Assembly (NCBI GenBank): GCA_003165115.1
Contig: PLSJ01000134.1
Span: 1 to 7,350, forward strand
From: Syntrophaceae bacterium
GTDB taxonomy: Bacteria; Desulfobacterota; Syntrophorhabdia; Syntrophorhabdales; WCHB1-27
Reading direction: 5' to 3'
DNA: 7,350 bases
The notes under the pieces were generated by a model. It worked only from the letters and a program-made list of their open reading frames with translations, had not been told where the DNA came from and searched no databases. A program made the position numbers and the translations under genes. Shown in pieces: positions 1 through 5,138 of the stretch (position 1 is the stretch's first letter; every line of letters starts with the position of its first letter).

Positions 1-1776
1 GCCCTGGAAGGCGAGCAGTTTCGTCTCCGTCAACCCCGGGATCTCGAGCCGGTCGATTGTCCACTCCCTGAAGAAGCGGAAACGACAGAAGAGCTGCACG
101 AGATAAACCTGGTCCTCCGCCACCGCGGGTCTGATAAACTCGTTGAGAATGTAATGATCGATGGGCTTGTCAAAGTTGTGCGCCTTCCACGGCTTCACGA
201 TATTCCACAGGTGGCGCAGGGAGAGGACCGTCTTCTTGAGGCCCGCGGGCATGCCCCTGGCCGCATCTGCCCCTTCCCCGAGGAAATCGAGCCGATCGCC
301 CGCAAAGATCCCCTGAATCTCGGAAGCGGCCTCGGTCAGCCTCTTCAGGGACCCCAGGGTGCCGGCGTCGTTGACCTGAAGGACGCCCCTCCGGTCGACA
401 AGGGCGGCCAAGAGAATCTCATAGGTTTCGTCCTGAGGAAGATACCTGATATCCTCCGACCACCAGCGGGAAAGGAAGGCCGCATCGAGGTCCTCGCGCT
501 TGTACCGGGCCGACCTGACGTTGCCCGTCGCGAGGACGCAGAAGCCTTTTTTCACGGTGATCTCTTCTCCGCCGTTTTCCTGCACCTTGATGGTGTCCCC
601 CGCTCTCCTGGTGAGCACGTGGTTGATCCGGATGAGTATGGAGTGGGGGATGCTGTCCAACTCGTCTATGATGAGCGGCTTGCCCTGCCTCATGGCCTGC
701 ACGAGGGGGCCGTACTGGAAGAAGCTCGTCGCCTGACCCTGCACGACGATGGCTTCGTAGTAGCGCCGCTCCACGTCGCCCAGCTCCTCCGCGCCGGCGC
801 CGGGGTTGATGCGCCGGTATTCTTCCATCCTCTTCCTGAATTCACGCAGCCGCTCGTCGTCGCTGCCCACCCCGATCTGCGTCCGGCCGTAGATGTCGTA
901 TTTCGTCGCCTCTTCGGAGCCGGAGATAAACTCGGGATCGACGCCCAGGTAGGCCCGCGACACGTGAAGGGCCATCTCGGTCTTGCCGACGCCCAGGTGG
1001 CCCCTGAGGAAGACGGGGGTGCCGAGCTGTACGTGGCTGAAGACGCGCATGATCTGGTTCCTCACGCTCTCCGTCCTGACGAACCCGCCCGTCATGAGCT
1101 GCCGGCGGTATTCGAGGAGGGCGCGTCTTTTTGCCTCGTAGTAGACCTCCTCGCGGCCCATGGACCGCTCGATGCGTCCGCGCGCGTTCCCGCAGATGGC
1201 GTCATACTTGCGTATGGTCTCAACGTCCGCCCCGCTCAGCGTCAGATCGGCGCTGTTCCTGTGCGCGACGAGCCGCAGCCTGGCGAGGTCGCACTTCTCG
1301 ATCAACTTTTGGAGGCCCTCCGTGTTCCTGGCCGCGCGGATGACGGCGATCCTCTGCTCGACCCGCTTCCGATACCCGGCCAGGACCTCCGGGTCCCCGG
1401 CCAGTTCCCTGATGGCCCCGTCGATCTCGCGAAGCCGCTCTTGCGCCTCTTCGACCGAGCTCTCGACCCCCTGGGTAGGGGCGATAAGGCGCACGAGGGC
1501 CCTGACGTCGAGGTCTTCCGCCTCTTTCGACTCGTCGAGTGCCGCGAGCATCCCGTCCTGGCTCATGGACCCCTCTTTTTGGCCGAGCAGCCGCAGGTCG
1601 GCGATAACCTGCCTGAGAAGGTCCTGCTTCTCCCGGACCATCCCGGCAAGCCTCTCGACCGCATCCCCGTCCAGCGCGGGACCGGCCTTGGTGCCGCCTT
1701 GTCCGTGCCCCCTTCCGATGCGATCGACCAGATAGGCGGCAACTTCCTCTATCGAAAATTTGTGCGTTTTTTGCAT
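1..1776 (-). CDS. MoxR/dynein-related AAA+ ATPase with long N-terminal helical extension (3' end outside window)
   Basis: The frame is open from the ATG at 1776 to the window edge (592 codons, no stop), so the C-terminus is missing. Residues 1-235 are charged and helix-rich (coiled-coil-like stretches about 40-65, 105-165 and 200-228) and match no domain I recognise. The AAA core follows: Walker A GHLGVGKTE (259-267, K265), Walker B LIIDELD (368-374, D371/E372), sensor 1 ATGN (416-419) and an arginine-finger-like FLSRW (R437). This order and spacing fit the AAA_5/MoxR group, which typically remodel protein complexes, often with a VWA-domain partner encoded nearby. No partner is visible; one could lie beyond the left edge. 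The start is supported by GGGGA about 6 nt upstream. An in-frame ATG at 1827 would add 17 residues but lacks a ribosome binding site. ATPase class is confident; cellular role is unknown. Confidence 0.88.
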   Translation of the reverse strand, partial: MQKTHKFSIEEVAAYLVDRIGRGHGQGGTKAGPALDGDAVERLAGMVREKQDLLRQVIADLRLLGQKEGSMSQDGMLAALDESKEAEDLDVRALVRLIAPTQGVESSVEEAQERLREIDGAIRELAGDPEVLAGYRKRVEQRIAVIRAARNTEGLQKLIEKCDLARLRLVAHRNSADLTLSGADVETIRKYDAICGNARGRIERSMGREEVYYEAKRRALLEYRRQLMTGGFVRTESVRNQIMRVFSHVQLGTPVFLRGHLGVGKTEMALHVSRAYLGVDPEFISGSEEATKYDIYGRTQIGVGSDDERLREFRKRMEEYRRINPGAGAEELGDVERRYYEAIVVQGQATSFFQYGPLVQAMRQGKPLIIDELDSIPHSILIRINHVLTRRAGDTIKVQENGGEEITVKKGFCVLATGNVRSARYKREDLDAAFLSRWWSEDIRYLPQDETYEILLAALVDRRGVLQVNDAGTLGSLKRLTEAASEIQGIFAGDRLDFLGEGADAARGMPAGLKKTVLSLRHLWNIVKPWKAHNFDKPIDHYILNEFIRPAVAEDQVYLVQLFCRFRFFREWTIDRLEIPGLTETKLLAFQG

Positions 1777-1858
1777 TCGGTATCCCCGCTTTCGAGTACG
1801 TTTTCCATAGCGACCGTGCTCGTCCATAGGCCGTGGGGGACGGTGGACGTCACATGGC

Positions 1859-1910
1859 AAATATTACTATATTGTGGCGCTGTTGTAAATTTTCATGAAG
1901 GAAATATTAC
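1859..1910. repeat. Pair of 9-bp direct repeats AAATATTAC flanking the candidate promoter
   Basis: AAATATTAC occurs at 1859-1867 and again at 1902-1910, offset by 43 bp, about four helical turns. One copy overlaps the proposed -10 box and the other lies upstream of the -35 box. On the minus strand both read GTAATATTT and both are followed shortly by CC. The placement would suit a regulator binding both copies. It could also be chance in a locally AT-rich stretch. The remainder of the 1777-1955 gap holds no ORF or terminator that I can support. Confidence 0.4.
1861..1889 (-). promoter_or_regulatory. Candidate sigma-70-type promoter for the AAA+ ATPase gene
   Basis: On the minus strand TTTACA (1889-1884, five of six matches to the -35 consensus) is followed by a 17-nt spacer and TAATAT (1866-1861, four of six matches to the -10). 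It sits in the only AT-rich part of the 179-bp gap between the acetyltransferase and the ATPase gene. This suggests the ATPase can be transcribed separately from the genes upstream. The leader to the ATG would be about 75-80 nt. Prediction from sequence only. Confidence 0.45.
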
Positions 1911-1955
1911 CTTTGCGGTCACCATGGCGAACGATTCTACGTCAGGGGAGTGTTC

Positions 1956-2429
1956 TCACAGCCGGATCTCGTACGCGTAACCCTCCTCGGTCTCGTCCGC
2001 CACCCGCCCGCCATTTGCTTCCCAGATGCGCCTTCCCGGAACGTCGTCCTTGTCCACTTTTCCTACGAGGCGCTCCACGCCTTTGCCCTTTGCCACGTCC
2101 AGGACGGGAGACAGCAGCCCCGCGCAAAATGCCTGGCCCCAGCTCCCGCTCTCGATCCAAAAGGCGACGCGGGCCGTCCTGTCGGTCTCATCGGCGTGGC
2201 CGAGGATAACCAGCCCTATGACGCGACGGTCGGCCGTCACGACGGCGTAGGGGACCGCGTTCTTTACCCTGCACGATTCCCTTGTCCGGTTGAAGAAGTG
2301 TCCCACCGACACGTGCGCCTCCACGTTGCCGAGCCGTTTGTTCAGCTCCGCGTCGGTGCTCAGCATATGGGCAAGCGGAACGGAGTCCTCGATGCTCAGC
2401 TCCCTGATGGTTATTCCCGAATCGATCAT
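1956..2429 (-). CDS. GNAT-family N-acetyltransferase (RimJ/RimL-like)
   Basis: The 157-residue product has the size and layout of a single-domain GNAT enzyme, which transfers an acetyl group from acetyl-CoA to an amine. An N-terminal ITIRELSIED strand-helix (6-15) is followed by the central strand around VIGLVILGHAD (70-80). The acetyl-CoA-binding motif A region is SWGQAFCAGLLSPVLDVA (96-113). The next strand is LVGKVD (121-126), and a C-terminal IWEANGGRV segment (135-143) corresponds to the usual 'N-x-x-S/R...E-x-x-G-F' closing motif. The motif A glycine pattern is loose, and the closing segment has GGR in place of the usual GF. The ATG at 2429 is preceded closely by GGAAGGAG. It lies 87 nt downstream of the membrane-protein gene on the same strand, so cotranscription is possible. 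The substrate cannot be told from sequence. Confidence 0.8.
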   Translation of the reverse strand: MIDSGITIRELSIEDSVPLAHMLSTDAELNKRLGNVEAHVSVGHFFNRTRESCRVKNAVPYAVVTADRRVIGLVILGHADETDRTARVAFWIESGSWGQAFCAGLLSPVLDVAKGKGVERLVGKVDKDDVPGRRIWEANGGRVADETEEGYAYEIRL

Positions 2430-2480
2430 GTCTCCTTCCTTCCCTCGCCGGTCTGCCTCACGGCGTTTTTTGGTTTATCG

Positions 2481-2510
2481 GATTCGCCCCCGAAGAGACA
2501 GGTTCGAATC
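2481..2510. repeat. Small inverted repeat GATTCG-N18-CGAATC between two minus-strand genes
   Basis: The arms are at 2481-2486 and 2505-2510. The interior also contains GAGA/TCTC and CCCCC/GGGG complementarity, so some folding is possible. No T-tract follows in either direction, so it does not look like an intrinsic terminator. It starts 6 bp past the stop of the membrane-protein gene on the minus strand. The remainder of the 87-bp gap (2430-2516) holds only the acetyltransferase ribosome binding site. Confidence 0.3.
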
Positions 2511-2516
2511 TCCCCC

Positions 2517-3719
2517 TTACGGCGCAGGTGCGCATGCGGCCCTGGCCGCTCGCAGGTAGACGCGCACGCGCCGCATGTTCTCCTCCCCGATGAGGGCCGA
2601 GAGCTGCCCCTCGTCGAGCCCCGCCAAATCGCCGATGGTGCGGACCCCGTGCCGCCGAAGCTCTTCCAGGTGCTCCAGCCCAAGGCCCTTGAGGTGCATG
2701 AGCGCCAGGGCCTGCCTTTCCCGCACGGTGAGCATCCTGGGGTCGATGGTGTAGCTCGTCTCCACGCCCTTGGCCTCCAGAATGGTGCGCGTCTCTTCGC
2801 TGAGGAACGAGAGGCGCCCGACCGGGGCGACGCGGGAGAATACGGTGTACCGGTCTATCAGGGAGAAGGTGAGGACAGCGAAGACGAGCGCGAGAAACAG
2901 GATCCCCCAACGCGGCTCATTGCGGAAACCGCTCCCTTCGATGAGATTGACGAGGGCGATCGTCTCCACGCCGAAGAGGGCGAAGCCGATATAACCGGCC
3001 GCCGGCATCTCGAAGACCTTGCCCCCCTCGAAGAAGGGGACCGTGTAGACCCACTTCGTGATGGACCAGTAATTCCAGAACTCCCATAAAAAGCCGCAGA
3101 CCATACCCGCCAGGGCGGCCGCGACGAGCCGGCTCCAGTCGCCCTGTTCGAGGCCGCGTATGAAGGAGCGATAGCCTTTCCGGTAGTTGTAGCCATCGAC
3201 GATAAAAATGAGGAAGACCCACGAGAGGCCGAAACAATACCGGGGAAAGGCCACGGAAAGCCCGAGGCACAAAAGGCCGAGAGGGACCGCCGTGATGCGG
3301 TACGCGCCCGCGGAAACCCTGGCGCCCTTCATCTCGGGGAGGAGGCGCAGGGCAAGCTCCCCGGTCAGCAGGATACCAGGAATCACCGTACCGAAGGCGA
3401 GGAAATAGCAGCCGTTGCGAAAGGCCGCCGGGCGGGAGGGGATGTTGATGTAGAACCAATTCTGCATACGCAGGTTGAGAAGCTCGAACATGCACCAGAA
3501 GGCGGCGGAGACGGTCACGAGAGAGAAAAGCCGCCTGCCGAGCACGAAATGGCGGCCGGTCCTGAGGGCGAGTATGGCGTCGATGAAGATGATATAGGAC
3601 CACCAGGCCATTATGTAGAATTGATACATAAAAGGCTCGGTCCTCTTAAACAGGGTGTAATAGGCGAAAACGTGGAGAAGGACGGCGAAGACGAGTGACG
3701 GGAGGGTGAGCCTTCTCAC
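2517..3719 (-). CDS. Polytopic membrane protein with C-terminal helix-hairpin-helix-like domain
   Basis: I do not recognise a named family. The 400-residue product has about eight or nine hydrophobic segments (near 5-25, 32-52, 65-85, 103-125, 143-176 as one or two, 195-215, 240-262 and 270-288). Between the last few is an aromatic stretch, FLWEFWNYW (210-218), then FEMPAAGYIGFALFGVE (236-252); these look like the conserved core of the family. After the last helix a soluble tail ends in a helix-hairpin-helix-like unit, LKGLGLEHLEELRRHGV...IGDLAGL (343-368), resembling DUF4332-type tails. The start is GTG at 3719, since no better ATG fits, and lies 4 nt after the stop of the upstream hydrolase gene. 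The ribosome binding site is weak (ACAAG), which suggests translational coupling. The stop is TAA at 2519-2517. Coding status is sure; function is unknown, though the pairing with a wall hydrolase hints at an envelope role. Confidence 0.85.
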   Translation of the reverse strand: MRRLTLPSLVFAVLLHVFAYYTLFKRTEPFMYQFYIMAWWSYIIFIDAILALRTGRHFVLGRRLFSLVTVSAAFWCMFELLNLRMQNWFYINIPSRPAAFRNGCYFLAFGTVIPGILLTGELALRLLPEMKGARVSAGAYRITAVPLGLLCLGLSVAFPRYCFGLSWVFLIFIVDGYNYRKGYRSFIRGLEQGDWSRLVAAALAGMVCGFLWEFWNYWSITKWVYTVPFFEGGKVFEMPAAGYIGFALFGVETIALVNLIEGSGFRNEPRWGILFLALVFAVLTFSLIDRYTVFSRVAPVGRLSFLSEETRTILEAKGVETSYTIDPRMLTVRERQALALMHLKGLGLEHLEELRRHGVRTIGDLAGLDEGQLSALIGEENMRRVRVYLRAARAACAPAP

Positions 3720-3723
3720 CTTG

Positions 3724-4689
3724 TCAGGTGTTGTTGTTTGCCGCCTGGCGATGCTCCTGCTCCGTGTCGGTCTTGTCGATGGCCGGAGGGGACCCTTTTA
3801 CCCTGACGGCCCCGAGGAACGTCCTGGAAAAATAGGCCTCGTTGAGGTGGTCGATCTTGACGCCCCTCCCGAACAGGGAGGATGCGTGGATAAAGCAGTT
3901 ATCCCCTATATAGATCCCCACGTGGGTGGGGTAATGGGCAAACGGTTTTGTTCTGAAGAAGACGAGGTCGCCGGTGATGAGGTCGCTCTTGCCCACCCTG
4001 GGGCCCGCGCCAAACTGCTCCCTGGCGCTCCGCGGCAGCTGGACCTCGAAGATCTCGTACATCTTCTTGACGAAGGCCGAGCAGTCCAGGCCCCGGACGC
4101 TGTTTCCGCCGAACCGGTACGGGGCGCCGGCAAAGCTCTTGGCGACCTTCACCAGGATGCCGCGTTCATCCTCGCTCTTCCACGGCCGCAGCGGCCGGTC
4201 ATTCAGCAGGATGGGGTCGTCTCCCGCATCTGCCTCCGCCTTCGGGATGAACACCATGGTGCCGGGCTTCAGCCGCTTTCCTTTGACCCTGTTCAGGTCG
4301 GTAAACTCATCCTTTTCAAACTGGAAGAGGCGGGCGAGCTTCTCGACGGTGTCTCCCCGCTTCACCCGGTATTCTATATATTCGCTCTCCTGCTCTTCTT
4401 CCCTGGCGGCGGCTTCGTCGGTAGCCCCGGCATGGACCGCCCCTTCGCGGACGGTATCCGCGGGTATCGCGAGCGTCAGCCTCTTTGTCCTGCCCTTGTT
4501 TCCCTCGGAGCTGTCGACCCTGCCGCGCCTCGCCTTCGGGCCGGCTGACTTGGAAGACCTGTGTTTGTGGGCCTTCCGGACCGTGTGGACGGCCGACGCC
4601 GCCTGCTTCGCTAATACCCTGGCCGGGCAACACAAGACGACCAGGAAGAAAGCTGAGCATAAGCAGACCATCCACGCGGCTTTTCCCAT
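3724..4689 (-). CDS. Secreted LysM-NlpC/P60 peptidoglycan endopeptidase
   Basis: This is a 321-residue exported cell-wall hydrolase of the NlpC/P60 cysteine peptidase family, which cleaves peptide stems of peptidoglycan. Residues 1-27 form a signal peptide with a hydrophobic core (7-21) and a likely cleavage site after V-L-A (25-27). A basic, low-complexity linker (about 28-100) follows. One LysM repeat spans about 105-149 (YRVKRGDTVEKLARLF at 107-122, FIPK at its end) and should bind glycan chains. The catalytic domain spans about 175-297. It has the nucleophile C203 in LDCSAF, the general base H256 in THVGIYIGD, and a third polar residue H268 in FIHAS, so it looks active. The tail (300-321) is polar and rich in Q and N. 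The ATG at 4689 has AGGAG 5 nt upstream. The next gene starts 4 nt after the stop, so the pair is probably an operon. Confidence 0.93.
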   Translation of the reverse strand: MGKAAWMVCLCSAFFLVVLCCPARVLAKQAASAVHTVRKAHKHRSSKSAGPKARRGRVDSSEGNKGRTKRLTLAIPADTVREGAVHAGATDEAAAREEEQESEYIEYRVKRGDTVEKLARLFQFEKDEFTDLNRVKGKRLKPGTMVFIPKAEADAGDDPILLNDRPLRPWKSEDERGILVKVAKSFAGAPYRFGGNSVRGLDCSAFVKKMYEIFEVQLPRSAREQFGAGPRVGKSDLITGDLVFFRTKPFAHYPTHVGIYIGDNCFIHASSLFGRGVKIDHLNEAYFSRTFLGAVRVKGSPPAIDKTDTEQEHRQAANNNT

Positions 4690-4709
4690 TATTTCTCCTC
4701 TGACGTCTC

Positions 4710-4738
4710 TTTTAACAGATGAGACAAAATCATGTCAA
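4710..4738 (-). promoter_or_regulatory. Candidate promoter for the NlpC/P60 hydrolase operon
   Basis: On the minus strand a perfect TTGACA (4738-4733) is followed by a 17-nt spacer and TTAAAA (4715-4710), a weak -10 with three of six matches. The ATG at 4689 is about 20 nt further on, which gives a very short leader carrying the AGGAG ribosome binding site. A second perfect TTGACA lies 14 bp upstream (4752-4747). Confidence 0.55.
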
Positions 4739-4750
4739 GCAATTTTTGTC
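4723..4750. promoter_or_regulatory. Candidate operator: inverted repeat GACAAAA-N14-TTTTGTC over the tandem -35 boxes
   Basis: On the plus strand GACAAAA (4723-4729) and TTTTGTC (4744-4750) are exact 7-bp complements separated by 14 bp, so their centres are 21 bp apart, two helical turns. The element covers one TTGACA box of the hydrolase promoter completely and overlaps a second. That is where a repressor dimer could block RNA polymerase. The regulator is unknown and no regulator gene is in the window. Confidence 0.4.
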
Positions 4751-4816
4751 AACCGAGACGGCCGGTCACGCCAACCTCCCGACTTTATAGGGGATAATTT
4801 TTCCGGATTTTTTCTA

Positions 4817-4847
4817 TTGACATTCCGACACGATCTTGCCATATCTA
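4817..4847 (+). promoter_or_regulatory. Candidate promoter for the ferredoxin gene
   Basis: A perfect TTGACA (4817-4822) lies in an AT-rich stretch 64 bp before the ferredoxin start. The -10 is less clear: CATATC (4840-4845) gives a 17-nt spacer and TATCTA (4842-4847) gives 19 nt, each with about three matches. It points away from the hydrolase promoter, making 4690-4886 a divergent control region. Confidence 0.5.
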
Positions 4848-4871
4848 TAGCTGTTCTTTACGACTACAGAC

Positions 4872-4878
4872 AAGGAGG
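4872..4878 (+). promoter_or_regulatory. Strong ribosome binding site of the ferredoxin gene
   Basis: AAGGAGG matches the anti-Shine-Dalgarno fully and ends 8 nt before the ATG at 4887. It decides the start. The nearer ATG at 4879 directly abuts this site, so it is too close to be used, and it opens a different frame with no recognisable protein. Confidence 0.85.
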
Positions 4879-4886
4879 ATGGGAAT

Positions 4887-5060
4887 ATGCCTGCGAAAAT
4901 TGATGAAGAAACCTGCTCGGCTTGCGGCGGTTGCGCGGAAGTATGTCCGGTTGACGCGATCAGCGTCGAGGATGTGGCAAAGGTCGATGCCGAGTTGTGT
5001 ACCGAGTGCGGGGCTTGCGTGGAAGAGTGCCCCTTGGAAGCTATCTCCGTCGAAGAATAA
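4887..5060 (+). CDS. Small 2[4Fe-4S] ferredoxin, clostridial type
   Basis: The 57-residue product carries two complete CxxCxxCxxxCP motifs (C10, C13, C16, C20-P21 and C38, C41, C44, C48-P49), the signature of low-potential bacterial ferredoxins holding two [4Fe-4S] clusters. It acts as a soluble cytoplasmic one-electron carrier in anaerobic metabolism. The two halves are clear internal duplicates, each closing with AISVE (24-28 and 52-56). The protein is very acidic (15 Asp/Glu, only two Lys, no Arg), as usual for the family. Length agrees with classical 55-60 residue members. It has its own promoter and ribosome binding site, so it appears monocistronic, and it ends at a shared terminator facing a membrane iron-sulfur protein. 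That neighbour is a possible redox partner, but the two genes are convergent and the link is inference. Confidence 0.96.
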   Translation: MPAKIDEETCSACGGCAEVCPVDAISVEDVAKVDAELCTECGACVEECPLEAISVEE

Positions 5061-5083
5061 TCGAAAATCCGAATCCGAAAAAT

Positions 5084-5116
5084 AGATGAGGGGATGGGCT
5101 GCCCATCCCCTCATCT
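5084..5116. terminator. Bidirectional intrinsic terminator between convergent genes
   Basis: A perfect inverted repeat of 16 bp per arm (5084-5099 and 5101-5116) has a single unpaired base at the centre, so the real hairpin would have about 14 pairs and a small loop. On the minus strand it is followed by ATTTTTCGG, a proper T-tract for the iron-sulfur protein gene, whose stop is 22 nt away. On the plus strand the following bases are T-rich (TGCTTCTTTTC) and serve the ferredoxin gene, whose stop is 23 nt before the hairpin. Confidence 0.9.
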
Positions 5117-5138
5117 TGCTTCTTTTCAATCTTTTGCG

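Noticed and set aside
154..1980. 608-codon open frame on the plus strand
   Set aside because: It lies antisense to the AAA+ ATPase, codon on codon, and its translation has no recognisable domain and shows the Pro/Asp/Val/Leu-rich composition of a GC-driven shadow. The opposite strand has all AAA motifs.
2445..2525. Possible tRNA gene suggested by GGTTCGAATC
   Set aside because: The bases flanking the T-loop-like sequence do not form a 5-bp stem, and no acceptor, D or anticodon arms could be drawn.
1950..3089. 379-codon plus-strand frame spanning two genes
   Set aside because: It overlaps the acetyltransferase and the membrane protein on the other strand, has no recognisable domain and no ribosome binding site at its start.
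4624..4632. Lipoprotein signal at LVVLCC in the hydrolase signal peptide
   Set aside because: The residue before the first Cys is Leu and before the second is Cys, not the Gly/Ala/Ser a lipobox needs; a signal peptidase I site after V-L-A fits better.
3706..4903. Plus-strand frames of 280 and 309 codons opposite the hydrolase
   Set aside because: They are shadows of the LysM-NlpC/P60 gene; the second also crosses both divergent promoters and runs into the ferredoxin start.
4879..5085. 68-codon plus-strand frame over the ferredoxin gene
   Set aside because: Its ATG directly abuts the ferredoxin Shine-Dalgarno and its product has no ferredoxin motifs; the frame starting at 4887 does.
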